A stretch of 64,000 nucleotides of DNA from Oscillospiraceae bacterium (GTDB lineage Bacteria > Bacillota > Clostridia > Oscillospirales > Oscillospiraceae): positions 1-64,000 of the forward strand of contig JAFRMX010000015.1 in assembly GCA_017430455.1 (NCBI GenBank), in the 5' to 3' direction. The notes beneath the pieces were generated by a model, which worked only from the letters and a program-made list of their open reading frames with translations, did not search any database and had not been told where the DNA came from. A program made the position numbers and the translations under genes. Within the stretch, counting starts at the first letter, position 1, and each line of letters starts with the position of its first letter. Shown one piece after another: positions 1 to 7,870 of the stretch.

Positions 1-25
1 AAAAATAGGTCAATGCCAACACTAA

Positions 26-101
<76 letters not shown>

Positions 102-106
102 GAAAG

Positions 107-133
107 AGGCATCTGCTTCGGCAGATGCCTTTC
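107..133 (+). terminator. Rho-independent terminator after tRNA-Asn
   Basis: A perfect 10-bp stem AGGCATCTGC / GCAGATGCCT closes a TTCG tetraloop and is followed by a short T-rich run. It ends the tRNA transcript. Confidence 0.85.
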
Positions 134-217
134 TGTATATCCGGGTTTAACGGATTGTTTAATAATCCCGCGAAAGACGTGCTATAATAGTCCGGAAACA
201 AAAAGGAGATGGACACA

Positions 218-1258
218 ATGAACGAAGAGATCATTGAGGAAACCGGAAAGCCGAAAAAGCGTTTCAGATGGGGACTGTTCTTCTCGGTCCTGATCATCCT
301 CGCGGTGATCGCCGCTTCCGGTGTTATATTCATATACCTGCCCTATACGGAGTCTATGGCCGAGTACGACGCCGCGCTCGACGCGGAGACCCGCGCGGAG
401 ATAAGCTTCGAAAAGGCCGCGGAGCAGGTCTCAGAGGCGAATGAGGAGCTCGAGGCCTCCATAGACCTCATAAACCGCGTGATAGGACTCGGAGGAGCGC
501 CGCTGGATCCCGAAACTCTCGACGCCGCAAAGGCCGCCGTCGAAACGGCAGAGAGCGCGCTGGTCCCTGTTCCGACGCTCAGCGACGTGATAGGACAGAC
601 CGGTGATTTTACCCCGAGCATCAGGGACATCAAGGGCATAATAGCGGAGACCGCGCTTTTAAACAAATACACGGAGCTTCTGGGCAACGCCGCTTCCGCG
701 CTCGGGACTCCGGACTACAGCGAAATGACGGAGCTTCTCGAGCAGGCCCAGAAGGCCCTCGAGGACAGCATAGACCTGAGAGTGAAGATCACGGACCCGA
801 CTGCGCAGAGCGTCATCTCCGCACTTAAATCTGTCAGCGGGATAACTTCAGCCGAGGCCGCGACAGAGGATAACGATCCCTTCGCGATGCTCGGCACGGA
901 GGACGGCTATACTTCCTGCATATTCTTCGAAAGCAATCTGGTCCCGGCGGAGCTCCCTGAAGAGGAAGCGGCTGAGGAGCCTGACGAAAACGCGGAGGGC
1001 GAAGATGCTCCCGCGGAGGAAGAAGCGGCTGAGCCCGAAGCCAGTGCTCCGAAAGCTCTCACGACAGAGGCGGGAGGCGCCATAGAGGTCTATGAGACCG
1101 CGGAGCTTGCCCAAAGCAGGGACGAGGCCCTGACAAAGATCGCGAACGCGGACTTCCACACAGTCTACGGCTCAATGGTGATAAGGCTCTCCCCGAAGCT
1201 CGGCGCCGCGTCGCAGCAGGAGCTTCTCGAGGCGATCGAGGCCGCGCTCCTCAATTAA
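218..1258 (+). CDS. Single-pass membrane protein with Ala/Glu-rich coiled-coil ectodomain, unknown function
   Basis: I do not recognise this 346-residue protein. A short basic cytoplasmic head (KPKKRFR, about residues 11-18) precedes one transmembrane helix (about 19-42). A long Ala/Glu/Leu-rich region follows and probably forms coiled coils (about 50-220). A very acidic Glu/Ala/Pro linker (about 245-285) leads to a small C-terminal helical/strand segment. The topology suggests a signal-anchor protein with its bulk outside the cell. The start at 218 is preferred over an in-frame ATG at 209 because AGGAG at 204-208 is correctly spaced for 218 and would abut the earlier codon. A TATAAT at 183-188 is a likely -10. 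It is monocistronic, closed by a terminator at 1280. A structural or envelope role is only inference. Confidence 0.8.
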   Translation: MNEEIIEETGKPKKRFRWGLFFSVLIILAVIAASGVIFIYLPYTESMAEYDAALDAETRAEISFEKAAEQVSEANEELEASIDLINRVIGLGGAPLDPETLDAAKAAVETAESALVPVPTLSDVIGQTGDFTPSIRDIKGIIAETALLNKYTELLGNAASALGTPDYSEMTELLEQAQKALEDSIDLRVKITDPTAQSVISALKSVSGITSAEAATEDNDPFAMLGTEDGYTSCIFFESNLVPAELPEEEAAEEPDENAEGEDAPAEEEAAEPEASAPKALTTEAGGAIEVYETAELAQSRDEALTKIANADFHTVYGSMVIRLSPKLGAASQQELLEAIEAALLN

Positions 1259-1279
1259 TATACGAAGAATCAAAGATCC

Positions 1280-1312
1280 GGGGAAGGCGCTACGGCGCCT
1301 TCCTTCTTTTTA
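1280..1312 (+). terminator. Rho-independent terminator
   Basis: A 9-bp stem GGAAGGCGC / GCGCCTTCC with a TACG loop is followed by TTCTTTTTAT. It terminates the membrane protein gene upstream. Confidence 0.85.
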
Positions 1313-1352
1313 TGACATTGAAAAAAGCACGGGCGTATGATTTAATAACCGC

Positions 1353-2970
1353 ATGAAAAGACTGCTCAAAAAAACTCACGGCAGCGCTTGCCGCCGCCGT
1401 ACTGATATTCTCTTTTCTTCCCCCGGCCTTTGCGGACGGAGAGGTCCTGGGCGGCAGCGCGAGCTTCGACTTTGTCAGCGGTATATACACGCTCTCCATC
1501 GGAACCGACGACGGCTGCTACATGCTCTCCGCGGAGAACACGGTCTGGCTCTTCCGGAGCAATAACGGCGGAACTGCCGTAGAGAGCATAGATCTGCTGA
1601 CAGGGCAGAGGAGGGAAGCCTCTCTCTCATACAACGCGGCGGATTTCGCCTTCAAACTCTCGGTCCTGGACGGAGCCAGGCTCTGCGTCACTGCCTACGG
1701 CATGACGAGGGACGAGTTTTACATAGAGATCTATTCCCCCTCCTGCGAAAGAATGAGCTTCCTCAGATACGGCGCGGTCCCGACGGAGAGCGTTGTCCCG
1801 AACGACGGGAAGCAGGCCCTTCTGGTCCTCGGAAAGCACCGCCTTCTGATAGCGGATCTTGAAACTGGAGAACTCAAGACCCACTTTACCTTCAGAAACG
1901 CTTTCGACGTATCGGTAGAATACCTGGAGAAAAACGGCCTCAAAGTCGGCCGAGAGCAGGACTACATCTGGGAAAACTTACGCGTTTACAGCGCGAAAAC
2001 GGACGCACTTATAAAGGACTACTCGGAGAGCCCTCTTGCCTCGGAGGGAATCATTTCCTGCATGACGGACAGCGGCAAAGTCGCTGCCTACAGCAGGGAC
2101 GGGACCTTCTACCTGGCCGATCCCTTCGCGGAGGTCCTCGAGGGCGAAGCCGCTATCTACTACAGCGCCCTTCCGGACACGGAGACCGGGGCTGTCGCGA
2201 GAAGGCTGTTTCTGGAGCGCGGCGTCGAGATCTTCTGGGGCGCGATGCACTGCGACATAAGCCCCTTCTGCTCCTATGACTATGTCCCCGCGATTGACGG
2301 CGAGGGGACCCTGGGCGCCGTCCGGAAAATAGAGAGCTTCATAAACTCACTGCCCGAAGGTATGATAAGCGAGCTTCTGATGAACGACATGACGAGGCTC
2401 AGGTTCTATCTTCTCGACGAGCTTTCCTATGCCGGAGTCAGATACAGTGGATATACGGTCAAATACGGCAGCTTCATGAACATAACGGTAAACACCGGCT
2501 GGAACGCTTCGGTCGTCTCGGACACGATAGTCCACGAGTTCTTCCACGCCCTGCGCTACCGCCCCGAGGAGATAGAGCTGCTCTACGGGACTCCCGTGCT
2601 GAGCTCCTGGTTCTCTCTCATGCCCGAGCAGGTGAGAGGGCTCTACTACGCGGAGCTCTCCGCGGACCAGTGGTTTTCAATCTACGACAAGGCCTATACC
2701 GCCGAGGGCGGCGGGGAGGACGACAGCGTCTGGTTCGCGCGGGCCTATTCGAGGCTCGACTCCTCCGAGGACATGGCGACTCTCTTCGAGGCCATGTGCG
2801 GCGAAAACGGAGGGGAGGTCCTGAAATATACGCACCTAAACGAAAAAGCCAGATACCTCGCCGTTATTATCCGCCTCTGCTACCCCTCCTGCACGGACGC
2901 CCCTCCGCTGCCCTGGGAGAGGAACATCACAGTCGACCCGCACGAGTTCGACAGTTTGATATTTCAGTAA
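1353..2970 (+). CDS. Secreted zinc-metallopeptidase-like protein, frameshifted at an A7 tract near the N-terminus
   Basis: An ATG at 1353 begins a typical signal peptide (MKRLLKK), but the hydrophobic continuation (LTAALAAAVLIF...PAFA) lies in another frame. Removing one A from the seven at 1368-1374 joins the two and gives a secreted protein of about 538 residues. Without this, translation could only start at internal codons such as 1522, leaving a protein without a signal. The middle of the protein is strand-rich and propeller-like. A gluzincin motif HEFFH is encoded at 2533-2547, and a downstream acidic stretch SSEDMATLFE (about 2761-2790) may supply the third zinc ligand. I cannot name the peptidase family. 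No clear ribosome binding site precedes 1353. The frameshift may be a sequencing error, a slippage or phase-variation tract, or a true mutation. Protease activity is inferred from the motif only. Confidence 0.75.
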
Positions 2971-3061
2971 AGAACAAATGAAACTGCCCGGCCGGCCCTT
3001 AGTTATACCCTCCTGTATAACGGTTACTTACATTAAGGTTTTATTGTAATCCGGTTTTTGT

Positions 3062-3521
3062 AAGTGCGAAAATTCATTTTCGCACTTTTTAAAATTGGCT
3101 CTAACCCTTGCGCTGCAGTTTTTAGCACTTTTAGCACTTTTCGCACCCGACTGTACATTTTTATGTTTGGGATTCATACAGATCGCTATTGCCGGATTTT
3201 TTCCGAGTCTTTTTATTAAGTCTTATAATATTACAGAGGATGTATTCAGCATTTTTCATATCCTCATCCGTCTGTTCCCGAGAACACCCCGAAACCCGGT
3301 CCGTCTAATCTGTCCCTTACGGAGAGAGCCGTATCGTAATCCGGGAACGCAGAGATATCGTGGGACTTTTGAAAGACAAGACTTAAGGATCTGAAAGCAA
3401 TATTCTGAAAAATAAATGGCTGAGTGCGAAAAGTGCTAAAAGTGTAAAAAGTCGCAAAACACTGCGCCGCAACCGTTCCAGAACTTTGTTCAAAAGTGCG
3501 GAAATTAATTTACGCACTTTT
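3062..3521. repeat. Nested inverted-repeat element in a gene-free region (MITE-like)
   Basis: A 21-bp perfect inverted repeat, CACTTTTAGCACTTTTCGCAC, lies at 3126-3146 and in inverted form at 3424-3444. It extends imperfectly outward to 3108 and 3472 (TTGCG.TGCAGT on the left, ACTGCGCCGCAA on the right). Separate hairpins built on AAGTGCG/CGCACTT flank it on both sides: 3062-3087 (11-bp stem, TTCA loop, possibly also the terminator of the upstream gene) and 3492-3521. The interior has only an open frame without a ribosome binding site. The symmetry suggests a small non-autonomous mobile element or a structured RNA; I found no clear target-site duplication. Confidence 0.5.
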
Positions 3522-3747
3522 AGAAATCACTTGAACAGTTCTTTTTTATACCAGAAGGACCTTCAGCATCCCGTTTTCTCCGGCTTTGATCTCAATGCTT
3601 CTTCCCGTCTTTCCGGCCTCGCTGATGATCGCCAGGAATATACTGAACTGAAAAGTGCAAAAAATGATCGGCACAAAATCCGAAATGAAAACTGTACCGC
3701 TTCACTCGCAATGACGGAATACTTTGTTTCGTCAGAATAAACAAAAA

Positions 3748-3793
3748 AAGCCCGCCAAAATTGTTGAAAGTACACAATTTAAGGCGGACTTTT
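3748..3793. terminator. Hairpin resembling a bidirectional terminator
   Basis: AAGCCCGCCAAAATTGT pairs with ACAATTTAAGGCGGACTT with small mismatches. The stem is flanked by an A-run (3743-3749) and T-rich sequence. No gene ends close by. The stretch 3522-3747 before it shows no convincing gene. Confidence 0.5.
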
Positions 3794-3815
3794 GGTTTGG
3801 TATAATATCAAAAAC

Positions 3816-3851
3816 GGATTGCCGCGGAGCGAAGCTCCTCACAATGACAGG
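3816..3851 (+). repeat. Interspersed 'ggattgccgc...ctCcTcacaatgaca' repeat copy
   Basis: This copy reads GGATTGCCGCGGAGCGAAGC followed by TCCTCACAATGACAGG. Related fragments ending in TCGCAATGAC occur at about 3703-3718 and 6838-6860, all between genes. Short dispersed repeats with the same ending are common in intergenic DNA of gut Clostridia. The core GGAGCGAAGCTCC is a small palindrome. Confidence 0.45.
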
Positions 3852-3872
3852 CAAAAAGAAAATACAGGAGGA

Positions 3873-4031
3873 AGCGCGATCGAAGAAGAAATCGATGCCG
3901 CGAACCGTGAGAGTGGCCTCCATATCCGGGTGCTCTGGGATAAACCTCAGGTGTTTGCCGGGAAGATCAAGGGCGCTGAAAACGGCGGAAAAATAACATC
4001 CCCCCAGGGGGCTTGCGGGCTTCTCCGATAA
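3873..4031 (+). other. Leader region of the nickel/cobalt transporter operon, with a short unassigned open frame
   Basis: The stretch before nikM holds an AGGAGG-like site (3867-3872) followed by an open frame without a proper start codon. It would read ...EEEIDAANRESGL... and end at 4031. It could be a decayed gene fragment or part of an untranslated leader. I looked for a cobalamin riboswitch (no GCCACTG-type box) and a NiCo riboswitch and could not recognise either. Confidence 0.25.
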
Positions 4032-4074
4032 GCTCTATATTTTAGCAAATACTAAAAAAGAGGGGGAAAAACCT

Positions 4075-5124
4075 ATGCATATGGCAGACGCTTTGCTTGC
4101 TCCCGCTGTAGCCGCGACAATGTACGTGGCGTCCGGCACGGTTGCAGGCGTATCCGTTCACAAACTGAAAAAAGATGACGAGCCGCAGAAGCTGCCGGTA
4201 ATGGCCGTTACTGCCGCGCTGGTCTTCGCGGGGCAGATGATCAATTATACGATCCCCGGCACCGGCTCCTCCGGTCATATGTGCGGCGGCATGCTTCTTT
4301 CCGCGCTGCTCGGGCCCCAGGCCGGTTTCCTTTCCATGATCGTGATCTTAGCGATACAATGTCTCTTCTTTGCCGACGGCGGTCTGATGGCCCTTGGCGC
4401 CAACATCTGGAATATGGCCTTCTACGGCTGCTTTGTCGGCTATTATCTGATATGGCGCCCGATCATGCAGAGCCGCTGGTTCGGCGAAGGCAAGAGCGCG
4501 CAGCGCGCCAGGATAGTCGCCGCGTCGATCATCGGATGTGTTGTAACATTGCAGCTCGGCGCGTTCTCGGTCGTTCTGGAAACGAGCCTCTCCGGCATTA
4601 CGGAACTGCCCTTCGGCGCCTTTGTCGCGCTGATGCAGCCCATCCATCTGGCCATAGGTCTCGTGGAAGGCCTGATCACCGCCGCGGTGCTGCTGTTCGT
4701 ATACGAATCCAGGCCTGAGCTGCTGCAGTGCGTTGAACCTGCAGAGAGAGAGGGCTCCAAGCGTTCCCTGAAAGCGGTCGTCGCGATCCTCGCCGTTGTG
4801 GCGCTGGTCGTGGGCGGCGGGCTGAGCCTGCTTGCCAGTTCCAACCCCGACGGGCTGGAGTGGGCGCTCTTCGGCAACGCTGAGGAAGGCTATGCCGAGA
4901 ACATGGGCCTCGATGAAGAAGATTTCGGCGTGTCCAGCAAGGCTGCCGATACCGCCGGAGCGATCCAGGAAAAGACTTCCTTCCTTCCGGACTACGCCTT
5001 TGCCAATAATGACACGGCTGCCGGGACCACGGTCTCCGGGATCGTAGGCTCCGCGCTGGTCGCGGGTGTTGCCGTTCTGATCTGTCTCACGGGCGGGTTC
5101 TTCCGCAAAAAGAAGAGCTCCTGA
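4075..5124 (+). CDS. nikM: ECF-type nickel/cobalt transporter substrate component NikM/CbiM fused to a PDGLE (NikN-like) domain
   Basis: This is the metal-binding membrane component of an energy-coupling-factor importer. The N-terminus starts MHMADALL; in the CbiM/NikM family the amino-terminal Met-His takes part in metal coordination. About seven hydrophobic segments follow, with the family motifs GSSGHMCGG and FFADGGLMALGANIWNM. After about residue 230 a C-terminal extension has two more membrane segments around a loop containing the exact PDGLE motif, the signature of the NikN/CbiN-like partner, so M and N are fused. The protein has 349 residues and a GAGGGGG site upstream. cbiQ and cbiO follow. 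Family members carry Ni2+ or Co2+; sequence alone does not settle which. The PDGLE form favours nickel slightly. Confidence 0.92.
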   Translation: MHMADALLAPAVAATMYVASGTVAGVSVHKLKKDDEPQKLPVMAVTAALVFAGQMINYTIPGTGSSGHMCGGMLLSALLGPQAGFLSMIVILAIQCLFFADGGLMALGANIWNMAFYGCFVGYYLIWRPIMQSRWFGEGKSAQRARIVAASIIGCVVTLQLGAFSVVLETSLSGITELPFGAFVALMQPIHLAIGLVEGLITAAVLLFVYESRPELLQCVEPAEREGSKRSLKAVVAILAVVALVVGGGLSLLASSNPDGLEWALFGNAEEGYAENMGLDEEDFGVSSKAADTAGAIQEKTSFLPDYAFANNDTAAGTTVSGIVGSALVAGVAVLICLTGGFFRKKKSS

Positions 5125-5144
5125 GCTGTTGCAGGCAGACGGTA

Positions 5145-5170
5145 TAAGGGGCGTCACGCGATGCCCCTTA
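5145..5170 (+). terminator. Intercistronic hairpin between nikM and cbiQ
   Basis: TAAGGGGCGT pairs with ATGCCCCTTA (one G-T pair) around CACGCG and is followed by TTCTTTTAA. It may be a partial terminator that lowers cbiQ/cbiO expression relative to nikM, or a stabilising 3' end. Confidence 0.55.
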
Positions 5171-5198
5171 TTCTTTTAACCTGAAAGAGAGTATTCCT

Positions 5199-6002
5199 AT
5201 GAACAAGATGCAGAGAGCAATGCATGAGCTTTCGGAAATGGATGAGCTTGCCGCGGGCTCTTCGCCGGTCCATGCCCTGCACCCCGCGGCCAAGCTGATC
5301 ACCACCGTCGTCTATATCCTTGTAACGCTTTCGTTCGACAAGTACGATCTGGGAGGCCTGGTCCCTATGGTGCTCTGGCCGGTCATGCTTTTCCAGATCA
5401 GCGGGACATCGGTGAAGACCTGCTTTTACAAGCTCCGTATCGTCCTGCCGCTGGTCATGGCTGTCGGGCTGTTTAATCCGTTCTTCGATAAGACCGTTCT
5501 GCTGCAGCTCGGCAGTCTGTCTGTTTCCGGCGGTGTCGTCTCCATGCTGACTCTGATGCTGAAGGGTGTCTTCTGCCTGATGGCTTCTTTCCTGCTGATG
5601 GCGACCACGCCGATAGACAGTCTTTGCGCCGCGCTTCGGAAGCTCCGCGTCCCGAAGCTGATCGTTACGCTCCTTCTGCTGACCTACCGGTACGTGGGGG
5701 TGATGACAGAGGAGCTTGCTGTCATGACGGAGGCTTACAGCCTGCGCGCGCCGGGGCAGAAAGGCATCCACATCTCGGCCTGGGGCTCCTTCCTCGGGCA
5801 GCTGCTGCTTCGCAGCATGGACCGGGCGCAGGAGCTGTATTCGAGCATGCTGCTGCGCGGTTACCGCCAGGAATTTTATTACGCGGATCACCGGGCCTTC
5901 CGCCGGGGCGACGCTTTATATATGCTTGCCTGCAGCTCGGTCTTTCTCCTTCTGCGGAATGTCAGGATCGCGGAGCTGTTGGGCAGCACGATCGTGAGGT
6001 GA
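5199..6002 (+). CDS. cbiQ: ECF transporter transmembrane (T) component CbiQ/NikQ
   Basis: This 267-residue integral membrane protein couples the substrate component to the ATPase. It has about five hydrophobic segments and the family pattern near the N-terminus (HALHPAAKLITT). The coupling helices lie in the C-terminal half, with a Met/Ala/Arg-rich stretch resembling the ARG-type motifs (SLRAPGQKG and SSMLLRGYRQE). The start follows AGAGAGTATTCCT, a weak ribosome site. cbiO begins 6 nt after the stop, so the two are co-translated. The last helix is short, as in many CbiQ proteins. Confidence 0.9.
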   Translation: MNKMQRAMHELSEMDELAAGSSPVHALHPAAKLITTVVYILVTLSFDKYDLGGLVPMVLWPVMLFQISGTSVKTCFYKLRIVLPLVMAVGLFNPFFDKTVLLQLGSLSVSGGVVSMLTLMLKGVFCLMASFLLMATTPIDSLCAALRKLRVPKLIVTLLLLTYRYVGVMTEELAVMTEAYSLRAPGQKGIHISAWGSFLGQLLLRSMDRAQELYSSMLLRGYRQEFYYADHRAFRRGDALYMLACSSVFLLLRNVRIAELLGSTIVR

Positions 6003-6008
6003 AAACAG

Positions 6009-6734
6009 ATGATCGAATTTCAGCATGTAAGCTTTGCATATGAAAAAGACCGTCCCGTTCTGAAGGACGTTTCCTTCCGCATAGAAAAGGGCGAGGCCGT
6101 CGGCCTGATCGGAGCCAACGGAGCGGGCAAATCCACCGTGATGAAGCTTCTGCTCGGTCTGGCGGAAGGAGAGGGAAGGATCCTGGTGGACGGAACCGAG
6201 GTCCGCCGTGATACTCTGCCGGAGATCAGAAGGAAGCTCGGCTTTGTTCTGCAGAACTCCGATAACCAGATGTTCATGCCGACCGTATACGAGGACATGG
6301 TATTCGCGCCTCTGAACTACGGGCTCAGCCGCGAAGAGGCCGACGCGCGCGCGGACGCGGTGCTTAAGCGTCTTCATCTGGAGGATCTCAAAAACCGCTA
6401 TAACCATAAGATCTCCGGCGGCGAAAAGCGCATGGCGGCGATCGCCACCGTTCTGGCCATGGAACCGGAGGCGGTCCTGATGGATGAGCCCACTTCCGCG
6501 CTCGACCCGTACAACCGCCGTATCGTGATCAACACCGTCCGGGAGCTGGAGATGACCAAACTGATCACCTCGCACGATCTCGATATGATCCTCGATACCT
6601 GCGGCCGCGTGATCCTGCTCTCGGAAGGCCGCGTCGCGGCAGAAGGTCCCGCCGGGGAAATCCTCCGCGACAGGACGCTTCTTGAGAGCAACCGTATGGA
6701 GCTTCCGCTCTCTCTCGCGGGCAGGCCCTATTGA
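6009..6734 (+). CDS. cbiO: ECF transporter ATP-binding component CbiO/NikO
   Basis: This cytoplasmic ABC ATPase of 241 residues energises Ni2+/Co2+ uptake by NikM and CbiQ. Walker A is GANGAGKST (about residues 37-45), the Q-loop is LQNSDNQMF, which is typical of ECF ATPases, the signature is ISGGEKRMA, Walker B is AVLMDEPTSALD, and the switch His is in SHDLD. Length and motifs are complete. It is the last gene of the operon, closed by a strong hairpin at 6740-6768. Confidence 0.93.
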   Translation: MIEFQHVSFAYEKDRPVLKDVSFRIEKGEAVGLIGANGAGKSTVMKLLLGLAEGEGRILVDGTEVRRDTLPEIRRKLGFVLQNSDNQMFMPTVYEDMVFAPLNYGLSREEADARADAVLKRLHLEDLKNRYNHKISGGEKRMAAIATVLAMEPEAVLMDEPTSALDPYNRRIVINTVRELEMTKLITSHDLDMILDTCGRVILLSEGRVAAEGPAGEILRDRTLLESNRMELPLSLAGRPY

Positions 6735-6739
6735 AGCAA

Positions 6740-6768
6740 AAGCGCCTCTTCCGCGTGAAGAGGCGCTT
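6740..6768 (+). terminator. Terminator of the nickel/cobalt transporter operon
   Basis: A perfect 12-bp stem AAGCGCCTCTTC / GAAGAGGCGCTT with a short CGCGT-type loop lies 5 nt after the cbiO stop. The T-run is weak. Confidence 0.8.
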
Positions 6769-6837
6769 CGATCTCGCTGCGGCTCGGTCACCGGCGGGTC
6801 TGAAACATGTTTCATTCAATACCGACGGGTCGCAACA

Positions 6838-6860
6838 AGTTGCTCCGCCTCGCAATGACT
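6838..6860 (+). repeat. Fragment of the dispersed '...cctcgcaatgac' repeat
   Basis: TTGCTCCGCCTCGCAATGACTC matches the 3' half of the repeat copy at 3816-3851 and the short copy near 3703. It lies in a gene-free spacer. Confidence 0.4.
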
Positions 6861-6880
6861 CAACGTAATGACAATAAAAG

Positions 6881-6904
6881 AAAGCCGCCCGAAAGGGCGG
6901 CTTT
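6881..6904 (-). terminator. Terminator of the MarR-family gene
   Basis: A perfect 10-bp stem AAAGCCGCCC / GGGCGGCTTT with a GAAA/TTTC loop. On the minus strand it is followed by TCTTTTATT, so it ends the leftward MarR transcript. Confidence 0.85.
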
Positions 6905-6922
6905 GATATACCGGGTCCGCGG

Positions 6923-7354
6923 TCAGGGCCCGATCTTTCTGAGGTTGGCCATGATCTTCTCCAGGACACTCCAGAATGAAGAAGCTTCTTCCGGAGAGAT
7001 GCCCGAGAATATCATTTTTTCATACTGCGCTTTGAGCCTTTCCGCGTCTTCGAGCACGGGCAGGGCTTTCTCCGTGATGGAAGCGTGAGAGTAGCGGTGA
7101 TCCTTATTATCCTGTTCAAGGGCAATAAAGCCGCCGGAACTGAGACTGTCCATAGCGACGGAGACCTGCCCCTTGTTGAGCCCCATTTCTTTTATGAAGG
7201 TGCTGGCGGAGGACCCGGGGTTTCGTGACAGATATATCAGTATCTCGACCTCCAGCTGCTTAAGGCCGTATTTTCTTCTGAGTTCACCGAAGGCAAGGTC
7301 CGAGATCCGCTTCAGCATCCTTCCCCGGAGTACGATATCCAGATTGTCTGCCAT
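6923..7354 (-). CDS. MarR-family transcriptional regulator
   Basis: This 143-residue protein has the helical dimerisation ends and central winged helix-turn-helix of the MarR family. The recognition region is around STFIKEMGLNKGQVSVAMDS, and the wing carries the D-x-R-like NKDHRY motif followed by SITEKALPVLE. The start at 7354 (MADNLDIV) is chosen over an upstream in-frame start because GAAAGGA lies 9 nt before it. The gene is divergent from rpsF and may repress itself or a distant target; no adjacent efflux or catabolic gene suggests a ligand. Confidence 0.88.
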   Translation of the reverse strand: MADNLDIVLRGRMLKRISDLAFGELRRKYGLKQLEVEILIYLSRNPGSSASTFIKEMGLNKGQVSVAMDSLSSGGFIALEQDNKDHRYSHASITEKALPVLEDAERLKAQYEKMIFSGISPEEASSFWSVLEKIMANLRKIGP

Positions 7355-7452
7355 TTCCTGTGATCCTTTCAAAAAGTTTAATAAAGAACTGTTGCCATTA
7401 TAACAAGACCCGCGCCGCTTGTCCATAATTTAATTCAGATTCCGAAATCTTC

Positions 7453-7480
7453 TTGACTTCCGCAAACAAAAATGTATAAT
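7453..7480 (+). promoter_or_regulatory. Sigma-A-type promoter of the rpsF-ssb-rpsR operon
   Basis: TTGACT (7453-7458) and a perfect TATAAT (7475-7480) are separated by 16 bp and lie about 80 bp upstream of rpsF. Confidence 0.8.
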
Positions 7481-7495
7481 ATCTAAGCCTGCAAA

Positions 7496-7556
7496 TTTCA
7501 GGCAGGCAGAATCCTTGTTCCCGCGGTGACGCGGGGGCCATTTGACCAAAGGGAGG
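7496..7556 (+). promoter_or_regulatory. rpsF leader with possible S6:S18 autoregulatory hairpin
   Basis: The 5' leader contains a stem CCCGCG / CGCGGG with a GTGA loop (7520-7535), then GGGCC and the ribosome site GGGAGGTG. S6:S18 complexes are known to bind a CCG-containing hairpin in the leaders of many rpsF operons, mimicking their 16S rRNA site. Position and CCG content fit, but I matched it by eye only. Confidence 0.45.
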
Positions 7557-7563
7557 TGCAACC

Positions 7564-7860
7564 ATGGCAAAAGCAAGCGAAAAGTACGAAGTAATGTATA
7601 TCATCGATCCGACTCTCAGCGAGGAAGCCACAGCAGCAGTTGTTGAGAGATTCAAGGCTCTGGTCGAGCAGAACGGAACACTCGATGAGCTGGTCGAGAT
7701 GGGCAAAAAGAAACTCGCATATGCTATCAACGATCAGAATGAAGGCTATTATGTCCTGATGAAGTTCACATCAGGTCCGGAGCTGCCCGCAGAGGTGGAC
7801 CGTGTCCTCGGCATTACCGAAGGGATCATGCGCAGGCTTATAACCTTGCGCGCGGAGTAA
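7564..7860 (+). CDS. rpsF: 30S ribosomal protein S6
   Basis: This 98-residue protein has the conserved S6 start (KYEVMYIIDPTLSEE), the central KKKLAYAINDQNEGYYVLMKF segment and the ITEGIMRRL ending. S6 binds the platform of the 30S subunit together with S18, whose gene is third in this operon. A very strong site GGGAGGTG precedes the ATG. The acidic C-terminal tail of some S6 proteins is absent. Confidence 0.98.
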   Translation: MAKASEKYEVMYIIDPTLSEEATAAVVERFKALVEQNGTLDELVEMGKKKLAYAINDQNEGYYVLMKFTSGPELPAEVDRVLGITEGIMRRLITLRAE

Positions 7861-7870
7861 GGAGAAGCGG

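Noticed and set aside
3095..3394. 99-residue open frame with a hydrophobic start
   Set aside because: No ribosome site, overlaps the inverted repeats, and the composition after the first 60 residues is not protein-like.
3850..4070. Cobalamin or NiCo riboswitch before nikM
   Set aside because: None of the conserved boxes could be found by eye; a covariance search would be needed.
6807..7088. Rightward open frame opposite the MarR gene
   Set aside because: It runs through the dispersed repeat and terminator and antisense to the MarR gene; no ribosome site.
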